Shown here: one piece after another, positions 1 through 11,165 of the stretch
Layout: each line of letters begins with the position of its first letter
Position numbering within the stretch: the first letter of the stretch is position 1
NCBI GenBank assembly: GCA_036346255.1
Contig: CM070636.1
Span: 22,575,539 to 22,639,538 of the forward strand
Direction of reading: 5' to 3'
Length of the DNA: 64,000 nucleotides
Origin: Ampelocalamus luodianensis
Taxonomy: Eukaryota > Streptophyta > Magnoliopsida > Poales > Poaceae
Position numbers and translations under genes: made by a program
The notes under the pieces: model-generated
The model's input: the letters and a program-made list of their open reading frames with translations, nothing else
Told to the model about the DNA's origin: nothing
The model's database searches: none

Positions 1-1819
1 TAACTTTCATGGTCTTTTGTTGACTTTGGTTTTTGAGTCCTTTTCGCGTTCTTCGTTCTTATCAGTTCTTTTCGTTTCTTTCGCTAGGTTCTGACGAGTT
101 TGTTGAGTGCGAGAGTGACCCTCTGCATGAAGCAAGTGATCTCCAGTAAGGCAAGCAGATGTAGTATTTATTTGATCATATTGATCCCATTACTTTTAAA
201 GTCTAATATCTTATTTGCAAAGAATATGTATGCATACTTCTTTGTGTCAAGGTTAATTTTGTCGATTAGAGATAGCTAATCCTATTGCATTGTTTCCCTG
301 AAATTATCCACCCTACCACAAACCTAAGTTAATATTCTCCTGGTTAATTAGAGCCCATGAATAATTTATACTCTTTTATTGTCTTTACGATATGATGCTT
401 AGCAATGCTTAGTTACCGGTAGAATTGGGCGGTTGTCGACCTAGTCGATGATCTTGATCACACAAAACTTATTACTACTTATGTCCAGCACCTTGTGCTT
501 TGTTACTTTGTAAAGTCAAAAACTGAAAATAAAATGTTTTAGACTTGGACACATTGGTGTGATGGTGTGATCTTTTGGGTGTGAATGGAATGGTGCCTGA
601 GTTAGCAAGGATCGAACATCTTGTTACACTAAACCAAGCATTTTTGCGTGCTAATCACACTAGAGGGATATGAGACCTCTCTTGACTTAGTACTTTGGGG
701 GTATTAATTAATAAGTCGCTGGTGATAGTATAGAGAAAAATGTTCATTGTTGGGATGAGAGGGATGGGTTCCTTTCTAGGTTCTCCATACCCAGGAGCAC
801 CCGCAGTTGCTTCGGCTGGGCCGATGCCTCCGACTCAACGTGTGGGTCCTTAGTGGGAGCCCTGGTGGGCGGTTCACTAAGGGTTAACCCCCATACGTGC
901 AACTCTTAATTAATACAATCCATTGGAAATGTCTCGTAGGACTTAGCCGTGCCGGTATACCAAAGGAAGTATGCTAAATAGCTTGGCAAAAAGACGGTCT
1001 GAAGTGTGGGTACATTGGTACACCCCTGCAGAGTATAATCTATTCGAATAGCCAAGTCCTTGGTTATGGACACGCTTGGGGAAGTCTTTCGAGAGTTAGA
1101 CTATAACTTTTCATTAAAACTTGATGTGGGTGGTATGAATGGGGAATTCGTGCTATGTTGTGGTGGTTATTGGGTTAGTGACCTCCAGGATGTCTTTATG
1201 TTACTACTTATTGTCTCGCTGTTATTTGAGCAAATAAAAATTAGATTGTTAAAACTGCTTTCAATCTATTACTTATTGCATATAAAATCTGCTTTATGCT
1301 GAAAATGAACCTTTAGCCTTCTCCTTTGATTAAGTTTGCATATAGTTATATCTAGGTTTGTTACTCGTAAGTCTTGCGAGTACATTTTTGTACTCATTTG
1401 CATTGCTTAATTGTTGCAGAGGAGGTTGATCCCTAAGGGGTCGACTTTTGTGAGTTGTGCTTCGCCTGTGACGACTAGCTTGGCGGTCCGGTCGGATTAC
1501 CTTGTGGGTGGTTGGCAAACCAGTTGGCTTTTGTCTTCGCCATCTTATGGCTTCTACTTCCGCTATTTATTCTAGCTCTTTAGCTTATCTTGTGACCGGT
1601 TGGTCCCTTTTGTAATAACTATACTGTATGTCTTTTGCTTGTAAAGTTTTAGTTCGGTTGTCTGGTGCTTGTATGAAAATGATGCATGTTTTGTGAAAAG
1701 GGTGTGTATACTGTAGCTCTGAGAAGTATACATTTTTCCAAGACACGGGATATTTTGGTTGTGATGCTAGAGTCGATAGAAGACTAAGCATTACAAGCTA
1801 AATACCCCAGGGTCTCACA
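1..1819 (+). repeat. Ty3/gypsy LTR (family A), right part, forward
   Basis: The window opens inside a long LTR and the LTR ends with ...CTCACA at 1819. It matches, in opposite orientation, the 3' LTR of the gypsy element G3 (about 24.96 kb back to 23147): same order of motifs, same end. No primer-binding site follows 1819, so this is either a 3' LTR or a solo LTR whose left side is outside the window. At 1040-1063 it holds a 12-bp palindrome followed by a short hairpin that recurs in other LTRs here. The small open frames inside it look random. It appears to lie inside the CACTA element that ends at 2534. Confidence 0.8.
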
Positions 1820-1960
1820 TTGGACACAAAACGAAATCATCGATCACATACGTGGCTCGTAGGCTGCAGAGGTCAGCCATGGGCTGAGGAGAGCTCGCGG
1901 CCACGAGACCGACGATGTGGGCGATGACATCGTCAGGAAGAGGGGCGATCTCCAACATCC
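1815..1960 (-). pseudogene. F-box-like protein fragment
   Basis: The minus strand reads a short peptide with LPDDVIAHIVGLVAA followed by SLRATYVIDD. This is the look of the N-terminal F-box helix of the many small grass F-box proteins (substrate adaptors of SCF ubiquitin ligases). Only about 50 residues are recognisable, and there is no downstream domain. It sits between the family-A LTR and the CACTA subterminal repeats, so it may be a fragment captured by that transposon. The family call rests on motif resemblance only. Confidence 0.4.
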
Positions 1961-2534
1961 TCGCCAGCTTGGTCCTCGTCGTCATGCTCGGCGTGCTCAC
2001 CATGTGTATACGTACGTAGATCAATTATACCATATGCGTGCTCACCATGGTGCACGATGATCATTCTTATAAAACGTCGAAGAGACGCATTGTACGCAAC
2101 GTCGACGCGCAAGACGAAGAGACGACGCATCGATCGCCCGTCGGCGCAAGAGACGAAGAGACGCATCGCGCGGGAGCTGAAACATTTAATTATGATAGAT
2201 GATTCTTAAAATACCCGTCTGTGAAGTCTACAATTATCACTGACGGTTTGTATTAATAACCATTTGGGATGTATCACAGACGATTGTTTGTTGAAAATTG
2301 TCTGTGATAATTCTAAATATCACAGATGGTTATTTTTATGAACCGTTTGTGATACTTCACAGATGGTTTTCATCATGAACCGTCTGGGATGTTACCTCTT
2401 CACAAACGGTTTTTAGCGCAACTAGTAATACAGACGGTGTTTGAACCAAAACCGTATGTGATTTCATGTCATACATACTGTTTTGGTTAACCGTCTGTGA
2501 TGAGGCGTCCAGTATTAGTCTTTTTGTAGTAGTG
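1820..2534. mobile_element. CACTA transposon, right end
   Basis: The right terminus reads TTTTTGTAGTAGTG at 2521-2534, the reverse complement of a CACTACTACAAAAA terminal inverted repeat. From about 2200 the sequence carries many direct and inverted copies of a subterminal unit close to TCACAGACGGTT, typical of CACTA elements. The terminal part closely resembles the right end of the CACTA copy at 38690-38880. The left end lies outside the window. No transposase gene is visible, so this copy is probably non-autonomous. Confidence 0.85.
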
Positions 2535-3237
2535 GGAGGACCCTGGAACACATTTTGATGTGAAAAGATTGTAAAGAAGCTCACCTGGTTAGTAGTTTTG
2601 GCTCGGTGAAGATGGCCGCCGCCGAGCTCCATTGCCGAGCCATGGCCACTACCGACGTTGTCTTTCGTAGGACCACCTCCTCTTCGGGCAACAACAAAAA
2701 CGGAGTATCCACACATAGGAATGTTTGTTGCTGGAGGTGGGAGAGAAGTGGAGTAAGGAGGTAGAGAGTAAGAGAGGACAAAGAGATAAAGGAGAGGGGG
2801 GCTGACATGTGAGGTTAGACTGTGGCGTGGTAGCCATGTCACCCAAAATCGCCTACAAAACCAGCCTGGCAACATGACTTGCACCGATTTTGTCACTTGA
2901 AGGACGGATTTTACCCGGCTTTGCAAATGAGGGACAAAAATTAGATGAATGAAAGAGTCGAGGAAACACACAAGGACATTTTCCCTTTTATTTTAACATG
3001 ATTTGTTTAGGTCTCACGTCGATACAACACAAAAAAGGATTAACATAAGCACGTGGGACATGAAGAACAAAGACAAAACCATAAGCAAGATTAGAGTTAG
3101 TAAAAGAAATATTTAAATAAACATCAACGTCTGGACACAGATTATGAGTTACTCAACTGTGCAACTAACAAAAGAAACAAGCATGCATGCAACCGATTTC
3201 TAGATAGAGTAGAATGCATACAAAAGCTAACTTAATC
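2535..3237. other. Unassigned DNA between transposons
   Basis: There is no recognisable gene. A 204-residue minus-strand open frame spans the CACTA end and this segment but shows no domain and is rich in P, S and T. From 2985 on the DNA is AT-rich and featureless. Confidence 0.5.
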
Positions 3238-4097
3238 AAGGGACAATTGATGATTTGTCACTCTATAGAGTGGTACTTTAGGATTTGCCACTTTTGACAG
3301 TTTTCCCCTTGCATGAACAATTATGCCCCTCTTCTTCTTACTCCCCTTCTTCCCCTGCTCTTCTTTGACACGTCCGGACAATAACACCATGGCTCGCGCA
3401 TATGCATCAAGGTTGCAAGCGCACCTGGGCTCGAGCTACGGCGTCTGCGAGGGTCGCGCACGATGACCATCGTGCCTTCGGGTTAGGATCCTCACCTCGA
3501 AGTCGTCGAGTTGCAAGACCACGATCGCGAAGGGCAATGGGATCTCCAACAGCTCTGGGACGCTGGGCATGACATTGTCACTCCACTCCCTCTCTTCATT
3601 TTGTCGCCCCACCCCTCCCCAGATCTACCTTGTCGCACTAACACCCCCTCCCCGTCTCTGGCACTCGTTGGAGCACAGCCTCCACCACCTCTCGCTCCCA
3701 CCCCTCATTGCCATGGAGGCGTCTGTCCTCCTCTCACCACTGGCGGTGGAGGCAAGGATGGACCAGTGGAAGACTTTTGAACCTAGCACGATCTCAGCCT
3801 AGACATAGGGATAGGCAAGGCACATGAGGAGGAGGACCACACCCAGGGGGCACGGCGAGGACGTTGCTGTTGTTGCCATGGCTGTGGCAAGAAGAAGAGA
3901 GGAGGACGAAGAAGATGATGGGAGGAGGAAGAAGGGGGTAAAATTGTCAAATATTGAGGCAAGACATGGGCAAAATGTCCAAAGTGTCAAAAGAAGAAAT
4001 TGTCACTCTATGGAGTGACAAATGTTGAATTGTTCTCTATAGAATGAAAAATCCTAAATTGTCACTCTATGAAGTAGCAAATCATCGCTTGTCCCTT
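3238..4097. mobile_element. MULE-type MITE with degenerate ~9-10-bp TSD
   Basis: The two ends are long imperfect inverted repeats. The left starts AAGGGACAATTGATGATTTG and the right, read in reverse, starts AAGGGACAAGCGATGATTTG. Both continue through 'atagagtg' and 'ttaggatttg/ttaggatttt' motifs. The flanks are TAACTTAATC (3228-3237) and TAACTAATC (4098-4106), a 9-10-bp target duplication with one base of length difference, as expected for Mutator-like elements. The 860-bp interior is GC-rich in the middle and has no transposase. Confidence 0.7.
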
Positions 4098-5690
4098 TAA
4101 CTAATCATCCATGTATCCTATTGAATGTAAGACCATGCATAGCATGCATCACCTCAAAAAATTCTACACCTTTATCCCCCCTCTGATGAATTAAGTGCTC
4201 CCAAAACCTTTGCATACACGAACACCAAAGAAAAATATTTCACTTCTAGTTGAGCTAATTGAATAATCAAGCACACAAGAAGCGGACAATATTAGAACCT
4301 AGGGGAGGCGAGGATCTAAAGGAGCAGTAAGCACTCTTCATGGAATCTGACAAGGAATTTCCCTTGACAAGATCAATTTGCATGGAGCAGAATGCCTCAT
4401 CAGCAAATTACTTTGTAATTTCCTCTTTCTTCACAAATTAAATTTATCATTAAGAGTACTACTTTTCATTACCGGACATGTTCATCTGAGGCACGAATAT
4501 AAAAGAACAAGTGTAAACTTAGAATTTAGATATGCATTGGTAGAGGTACCTGCAGAGACAAGGTTTGGAAGGGTTTGGAGCTTCACTTCCCTTCAGCCTT
4601 TCCTCCCAAAGATTATACACCTTGTCCACTGGGACCTACATGCAAACAAAACTACACATCAAAAGATTCAAAACTATACCTAAACTAAAGCACTCAAATA
4701 AGGCAACATATCTCATGCACACGGCTTCAATTGTGGACATATGAACATAGCAAATCTGGTTCGTCAAATATGAAATCCGCGGTCGAGATCGAGCTAGGCA
4801 ATCCCACCTCCCACTTAACGCACTTTTGCGGGGCCTGAAAGAATATTTTTCCCATTTTGCCCCCGCACTCTCCTCCTCCAGCCCGACCCATCCCCTCTGC
4901 AATGCCACCCCCCTGACCCAGGGTGCTAGGGTTTGCACCCTCTTGCGCCGCACCATCGCCCCCTATGTCGTGCTCCTCCTCTGCGGCACGCTCCCCTCTA
5001 CGTCTGTCGCCCCCCTGCGCTAAGCTGCCTACGTGCGTCCCCTGCTCTGTGCTGAGCTCCTCTCTTGCATCGACGTCCTGAACCCCTACGCTACACCCCT
5101 CCCCCTGTGCCGCCCCCTGGTCGGCTGTGCCACACCCTCCCCCTGCTTGATCTGGTTGAGGTAATCCCTCTGCTCGGCTGCGCAAAGTGTAGTGGTATGT
5201 CAGTCACAAATATGTAATTCTTGACTTTCTGTATACTTTTCAATTTTTGCGAGTCCTATCCTCGAATGGTTGCTTGTTAAGAAATGTTGCCACATTGAAA
5301 AATCTTTAGTTCTTGATCTCTTAGCAATTTATTGATTTATTGTATACTTGTCAATCTTTAGTTCTTAATCTCATAGCAATGTTGCTGCATTGAGAAATTT
5401 GTTCAGGCTCTACTGATATATCATCACTTACCTATGTGATTATGTAATCTTCTACTATAGATAAATACAGTATTGTTTTCAGAGTTAGAACAATTTTTGT
5501 ATTGAGGTGCAAAGTCAAACTATCCAAATTTTCTTTTTGTACTGCCATCTGATTTTGTCCACTAAATTTTCTTGATCAGCCTATCTACCGAAGGGCCACG
5601 CGTTGCCAGCCATAGAGAAGAAGAAAGTACACTCCTAGTCATCAGCGTCAGGGCCTAGTGGGGGCTACCGCTTGTGCCATGCCCAAAGTT
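4098..5690. other. Unassigned DNA
   Basis: No domain was recognised. The part from 4800 to 5190 is C-rich and opens frames on both strands that look compositional, not coding. The rest is AT-rich. Confidence 0.4.
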
Positions 5691-5699
5691 GATGCAAAG

Positions 5700-5880
5700 A
5701 TGATTTGGGCGGTGTTTGGGAGCTCAAAGAATTGAGGAAAAGAGTACTACGAATGCCCTAACAACGGTGGTGTAAGAAACATTCCTGGTGGTCGTGATAC
5801 TTTCATGTGGAAAGATCAATACGAGATCCATTTGGCCGGGTTGCATTTCATGGAACAGGAGGAAAAAAATAAGAATGTCG
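5700..5880 (+). pseudogene. Possible GRF-type zinc-finger fragment
   Basis: A forward frame with a stop reads GKEYYECPNNGG, a short gap, then DTFMWKDQYEIH. This resembles the G-R/K-x-[FY]-Y-x-C-P ... F-x-W core of GRF zinc fingers found in plant nucleic-acid proteins and some transposon ORFs. The expected first cysteines are not convincingly present. It may be a transposon-borne fragment. Weak support. Confidence 0.25.
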
Positions 5881-6119
5881 TGTGAAGTTTAGCAATGCAC
5901 AAGTAACAAAGGAAATGGTTTGCTATGTTGACGACCATGTGTTGGCACATTTAGCTTAAATGAACAAGTCATTGAACCAGATTAATAAGTCAATCCTGAA
6001 ATCGGCGGCAATAGATGAGAAGTTTAAAATGGTTCTTCTTGCTGATAGGAATTTTCATTGCGAAGATTGGCAACCGAATGTGTTTGTGAACTGTAGTATG
6101 ATTGGCAACTATAATGTGC

Positions 6120-7325
6120 CATGTAGTATTGCCTGTGTTTGTGAACCTCAATCATCTATGATTTCAATTCTAGTCAGGTTGTATAATTGTAATGTATTCC
6201 TGCAAAATCATCTTAAGAATTGATACGACTATAAAAGATTTTGTTATACATCAAATCTGGCCTTATCTTAGTTGGATGTTTGTTCAACATGTGTCACATG
6301 TATAACCTACGCATGCTAGTTGGGAAGACATGCTCAATTTGCCTTATTCATGGCCACATCTTCATCAGTTATTATAAGCCTAGGTGCAACACCTCCCATA
6401 CATCTTAAGAAAGTACGAAACAACCATTTGAATGTTTCGATCATTTGATTGAGTAGCAATGTAGCCTCAAATAGAACACATCCCCATGGTTATTCACTCC
6501 CATTAATGGTGCAAATATCATGTCGTATTGGTATGCATTATATGTTATATCGAATGAGAGCAACTCGCCAAAATGAACATAATTCTTTATGCAGGTTCCA
6601 TCTGTCCAAAACACATGCACCAACCTACCCTTGCCGTCATTTACATAGTCAAAATAAAATGCAACATTGTTCTCATTCTTTCTAGCTAGATTATCCCGAA
6701 ACATCTGAGTATTTGATGACTTTATAATCTCTCTCAATGTATGGTGATAATTTTACAAGTCCCTCCTTGTGCATCCTACATTCTGAAATCCACCCTCACT
6801 GACATGAAGATATCTAAATGCCCCAGATGTCTCAATGCTAGCTTGATGGCATGTGAACAGTGTAGTCTTAGCCTTCTCATTTACTTGTCTATTAGAACGT
6901 ATAAAGTACCGCTTACTAACAGAGACAAAACCATGGTTATGAACTTCCACAAATGTCTCTAATCTGAACTTATTGTCCTTAGTTCATTTGATACCCAACA
7001 TGGCCTCACACCTATACCTACTCAATTTAGACTCATATGTCCTTTTCATTTTGATCTCCAACTTGTCCTTGCCTTTTTCTTCCTTCTAGCCATGTCTGCC
7101 ACAATAGTACCGTCTCCATGGCAAAACACCATTGGTAGTCGTCCGCTATCCAATACGAACAGAGAAGCCGACAACATGCGCATATGCTTTGTAAAACTCG
7201 AGGGCTGCATCATCATCTTCAAAAATCATCCCATGGCAAGTGTCAAGTCTTCATTAACTACCGGTGTGGACAATGAACCCTGCAGCAGTAAGGATGATTT
7301 AGCCCAAGAACAACGTTAATCATTC
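6120..7325 (-). pseudogene. FAR1-related / MULE-like protein, decayed
   Basis: Read from 7325 down, the minus strand shows the FAR1 DNA-binding region (ALEFYKAYAHVVGFSVRIG near 7200, then a Cys/His-poor segment with VEVHNHGFVS near 6940). Next come GAFRYLHVSEGGFQNVGC near 6790 and the MULE-type transposase-like core with VHVFWTDGTC, FGELLSFDITYNAY and PLMGVNNHG (6740-6450). It continues with LNQMIETFKWLF and RLIITDEDVAMNKA (6470-6340). FAR1/FHY3 proteins are domesticated Mutator-like transposases acting as transcription factors. Several stops and frameshifts break the frame (for example one right after SVRIG), and the SWIM zinc finger is missing. It could be a decayed FRS gene or an old MULE. 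Confidence 0.8.
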
Positions 7326-7603
7326 AAATTAACAAATTATAGTGTGCACACACTCACACAGAATAGAATACTGGCCGCCTTCTGTAGGGTTTTATGCAGA
7401 TAGCTCACAACAAGAGAGTGCACATCGACCATTTCAGGACTTGGCAAAGCTAGCGGCCACACGAAGCTGCTCACATCTTCCATTGAATCCATGTGATTGC
7501 CCATCAAAAATAAAGATAATAAACAATCAACACACATCCAACAAGACTCAACTAAATTGTTGACGAAAAATACACGTACCTCAATCGGATCGAGCAGGGG
7601 GCC

Positions 7604-7690
7604 TGACAAGGATTAAAACCTCTACATATAATTAAAGACCGTATGTTTTCATGATTGTAACTCCTAAGGCTAACGATCTCTAGTAGTCCC
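7604..7690 (+). repeat. Short LTR fragment related to G5
   Basis: This stretch aligns by eye with the start of the G5 LTR at about 54595-54690. Both have AGGA(A/T)TAAAACCTCTA followed by AGACC(G/A)TA(T/C)GT and TTCATG(A/G)T(T/C)GTAA. It begins TGACAAGG, a plausible LTR start, and loses similarity after about 90 bp. Confidence 0.45.
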
Positions 7691-7714
7691 CCTCAAGTAG
7701 CAAGACAAATATGT

Positions 7715-8130
7715 GGGACAAGATCTTCGGTGGCTCTTCCTTCAGATCCAGGTCTTATTCTTCTACACCATCGCCTGCTCAGCCAAGACCCACAAGGAGT
7801 GGAGAACTATCCAAATATCTGGACAGCGATGCGGTGGATTTCAACTCAGAAGGCTTCGAAATTTTGCAATGGTGGTAAGCCCATAAATTTTGCTATCCAT
7901 ACTTGCATGTGATGTATTAACTGTTACTGTCTCGACAGTTTCCTCTGAGTCGGCTTTCAGTCAATATTGAAGGAGAGAAGAACAAGTCTCACAAGTGAGA
8001 TTGTGGTGATACTTCTAACTGTGAAGGACTAGGAACAAGCTGATTCACGAATACAATACTATGTAAAAAATCCAAAGTTGTTGGAGGTGTTCCAAAATCT
8101 GTACTTAGACGATGACACGTAGAACAAGGA
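7715..8130 (+). pseudogene. hAT transposase, C-terminal dimerisation region
   Basis: Forward frames read ELSKYLDSDAVDF, then ILQWW, then after a frameshift VSSESAFS and ERRTSLTSEIVVILLTVKDW. This is the conserved C-terminal hAT dimerisation domain (the E-L-x-x-Y-L ... W-W ... S-E-x-x-F-S ... R-x-x-L order) of Activator-like transposases, which act in the nucleus to move hAT elements. The catalytic RNase-H-like core is absent, and at least one frameshift and stop break the remnant. Confidence 0.8.
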
Positions 8131-8505
8131 TGCATGTAGAGATATAGGTTGTACTCTTTTTTCTTTGTCAAAGTTTTCTCATTTTTGAGTTTTTACTTGG
8201 CGAAGGTTTTAACGAGGCAACCAGTTAAATATTAATAAAGCTCTTTATTATATTATTAATATAATTATCACATTTTTTCAATTTTTATATTTATTTATGA
8301 ATTCTACACATTTTTTTTGATTTTTTGGGCCTAACGAGCTAAATGGACTCGTGCCGACCCGTCATGCTAGGAACAGCCAATGAGTCATGCCTAGATCACC
8401 TCTCTGGCACGTGGACCGATACGACATAACCCATTTAATAACCGGGCCAAAATAGGCCAGACCGGTTTATACCCGTGCCGGGTCACCCATTTGACCAGCT
8501 CTACG
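8131..8505. mobile_element. Probable hAT right end
   Basis: Downstream of the hAT dimerisation fragment, the AT-rich stretch gives way to a segment with repeated 'gggcc', 'gtgccg' and 'gacccgt' motifs ending TTTGACCAGCTCTA (8491-8504). Many grass hAT ends read TAGAGCTGGTCAAA in reverse. The matching left end was not found, so the element is probably truncated. Confidence 0.4.
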
Positions 8506-8555
8506 GCCAAGGACACCACATTATCTCCTACCTCGTGCCTAGAGGCAGTACCGCA

Positions 8556-9464
8556 GTAATGGAAGAGGGGGAGGAGATAGAGGAATACTTCGGGCAGCTC
8601 TTAGCAATTCCCAATTCCCCACCTCCTCCAGCTAGGGTTCAGGCGAAGCAAGAGGATCTCGTCTGGATCCGACGCGATCTGCTCAATTCCGGTCAATACA
8701 AGGTAGTAGATTGTTTCCCCATATCTACATGAGATCATCTCACACAGTCACACCAAGTGCCCAAAAGCTCAGCTTCACTAAAGACTTCTACGGGCGAGGG
8801 AAGGGGAGGCCGACTTTTGTAGCTGTAGTGAAGAAGCCAATGGCTAATCGTAGCCGGATCCAACGGAGGAGAGGCGGAGGTGGAGACTATGGATGTGGTT
8901 GGCGTTCGTCACCACTGTTCCACGGGCGGCGACCTCCTGGCTGCATCCAGGCCAATCCTCATGGTACTAGTTCCCAACTCAACATCACCAAGCTCAGAAT
9001 TGTCCTCCGCAGGCACCGCAACATCAAGTACCACAAGTTCCAGCGACTGCTCCAACGCAGAAAAGCAAAGGTACAACAGTTGAGAATCTCAACCCAGACC
9101 CTCAGTATGTTGACTCTATTAGTTACAATTGTGGGGGGGGGCATCTAGAAGGAAATTGCAAGAACCCAAAGATGTGTTTTCATATGTGAAGAGCCAGGAC
9201 ATCATGTAGATCATTGTACCATCTGTTCCAAACCGCATCAAATGGCTAAATACATAGGAAGTGCAGCAAATGGGTTAGGCTTCTGTTATCTTGAAGTACC
9301 AGAGTCAAGTAGGAGTGCCTCTTTCAGATTCAACAACTGTGGAATTATTATCATAGACCAGGGTGAGATTACTTTGGATGAGTTAGAGAAGGATCTAGCT
9401 AACATTTTTTATGCGCCCTGGCCTTGGCAAATAAGGCAGATGGAGGAATTTAGGTATCTGTACG
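8556..9464 (+). pseudogene. LINE ORF1, first part with CCHC zinc knuckle
   Basis: ORF1 proteins bind the LINE RNA. The first readable segment runs from an ATG at 8559 (MEEGEEIEEYFGQLLAI). A basic GR-rich stretch follows (8780-8900), then a CCHC knuckle near 9125-9235 (YNC, GGGHLEGNC, CFICEEPGHHVDHC). The domain that follows in plant LINE ORF1 appears from 9242 (GLGFCYLEVPE, IIIIDQGEITLDELEKDL, PWPWQIRQM). Several frameshifts break it; a run of nine G at about 9134 shifts the knuckle frame. The frame is cut at 9464 by LTR element A and resumes at 11166. Confidence 0.7.
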
Positions 9465-11160
9465 TGTTAGGGAGAAAGGCGCGAGGCGGCGCGACCGCAA
9501 ACAGTACCACGGCGCATGAACAGTACCCTATGGTACTGTAGCGAAGTTATTTTCTTATATGCTGATTGTTTTCCAGTTATTTCCATATATGCGGATTGTT
9601 TTCCTTGAATAAAGAATAGTTGGTTAGACATGTTATTTCAGGATTTTTTATCTATCAAATTATTATTAGGGATATGATCTTAATTATTAGGAATGTTATT
9701 TTTAATAGTTGAAAAGATTAGATTGGATTGATAGGTTTCTTTATAGATTATTTTTTAGACGTCAAGTCGGACTATTCCTATAAAAGGAATAGCATGTATT
9801 CATTATCAATCAAGTAATGAGAAATCAAGAGTTCAACTAAGCCTCAGAGCCTCGCTACCTCGATAAGGAAGAGCTTTGCCGACGGTTAGATGAGGGCGAG
9901 GGCCCTACTCTCGGTCTTCGGACCCGTACCCCAACAGTTACCACAAAATTTGGTATCAGAGCCAATTGTTGCTCTGTCATCCATGACCAGCAGTGGGGGT
10001 TTCGATTCCATGACAATCAGTGACATGCTGGGTCATATGATTGAGATGCTCGAAAAGATGCTTGGTGTTCCGAAGGAGGAGAAGCCACGCCAGAAGTAAG
10101 GTGAGTTCCGCCAATCCGCTGGCCTTGACAGCAACCCTGCCAGCTGCGACCTTGGCCAAGATGGAGCAGAAGGAGGTGACGCCTGTCGTCGCTAACATGG
10201 CTGCGCCGCCACTTCCATCACCTCCAGAACTAGCACTGCAAACAATGCCATTCCGGTCGTCGTCACCAACACCTCAACGGGCAACGCTGCCCTTGGCTGC
10301 ACCCCTGGTGCGTTCGTCGAGGAGGGTTGTCGCTGTCCAACGATGGTATTTTCTGCGCGATTGGCCGACAACGTGCCCTAGGCGATGCGGAATGCAATGG
10401 CTGAGGGGCCAACGCCACTGTCGTGTCCTCCCCGCCATCATCATGCTCCATCGCAGTACGAACGTCACTGCTTCCCCATGCCGGTTGACCATGTTGCCGG
10501 CGTCTTTCTCGATGCCACGTCATGTTAAAGTGTTTCTTTCTTGGGTGCCATATGTCGGAGTGTCGCTGATTTGCTCTCAAGCGAACCGACGCCAGTACCG
10601 GATACTCTTGTCAATATGGGGCCACCAAGGACTTCAACCGTGGCTACCACCGCAGCTCGAGGACAAGCTGTATTACCGCGAGGGGTGTAATGTTATGGAG
10701 AAAGGCGCGAGACGGCGTAGCGCGACCGTGGACAGTACCATGGGTACTGTAGCGCGCGTAAACACTACTCGGTGGTACTGTAGCGCAGTTATTTCCATAT
10801 ATGCCGATTGGTTTTCTAGAATAAAGAATAGTTGGTTAGGCAAGTTATTTTAGGATTTCTTATCTATCAAGTTATTATTAGGGATATGATCTTAATTATT
10901 AGGAATGTTATTTTTAATAGTTGAAAAGATTAGATTGGATTGATAGGTTTCCTTATAGATTATTTCTTAGACGTCAAGTCGGACTGTTCCTATAAAAGGG
11001 ATAGCATGTATCTATTATCAATCAAGTAATGAGAAATCAAGAGTTCAACTAAGTCTCAGAGTCTCACTACCTCGATAGGGAAGAGCCCCGTCGACGGTTA
11101 GATGAGGGCGAGTGTTCTACCCTCGGTTCTCGGATCCGTATCCAACCAACAACCACAATA
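9465..11160 (+). mobile_element. Non-autonomous LTR element A (TSD GTACG)
   Basis: Two LTRs flank a short internal region: left 9465-9945 and right from 10691 to about 11157. The left starts TGTTAGGGAGAAAGGCGCG, the right TGTTATGGAGAAAGGCGCG. TGGTATCAGAGCC at 9951-9963 is a primer-binding site of the initiator-methionine tRNA type. A purine-rich tract (GCGAGGGGTGTAA) ends at 10690. GTACG occurs at 9460-9464 and 11161-11165; the right LTR has three extra bases (ATA) before its copy. The internal 740 bp encodes only a short gag-like start and no pol, so it needs helpers. It sits inside the LINE ORF1. Confidence 0.85.
9779..9786 (+). promoter_or_regulatory. TATA box in left LTR of element A
   Basis: TATAAAAG occurs in a block (CCTATAAAAGG, then 'atagcatgtattcattatcaa') that is repeated in the right LTR and in the LTRs of the composite element B. 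It is the likely LTR promoter core. Confidence 0.5.
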
Positions 11161-11165
11161 GTACG

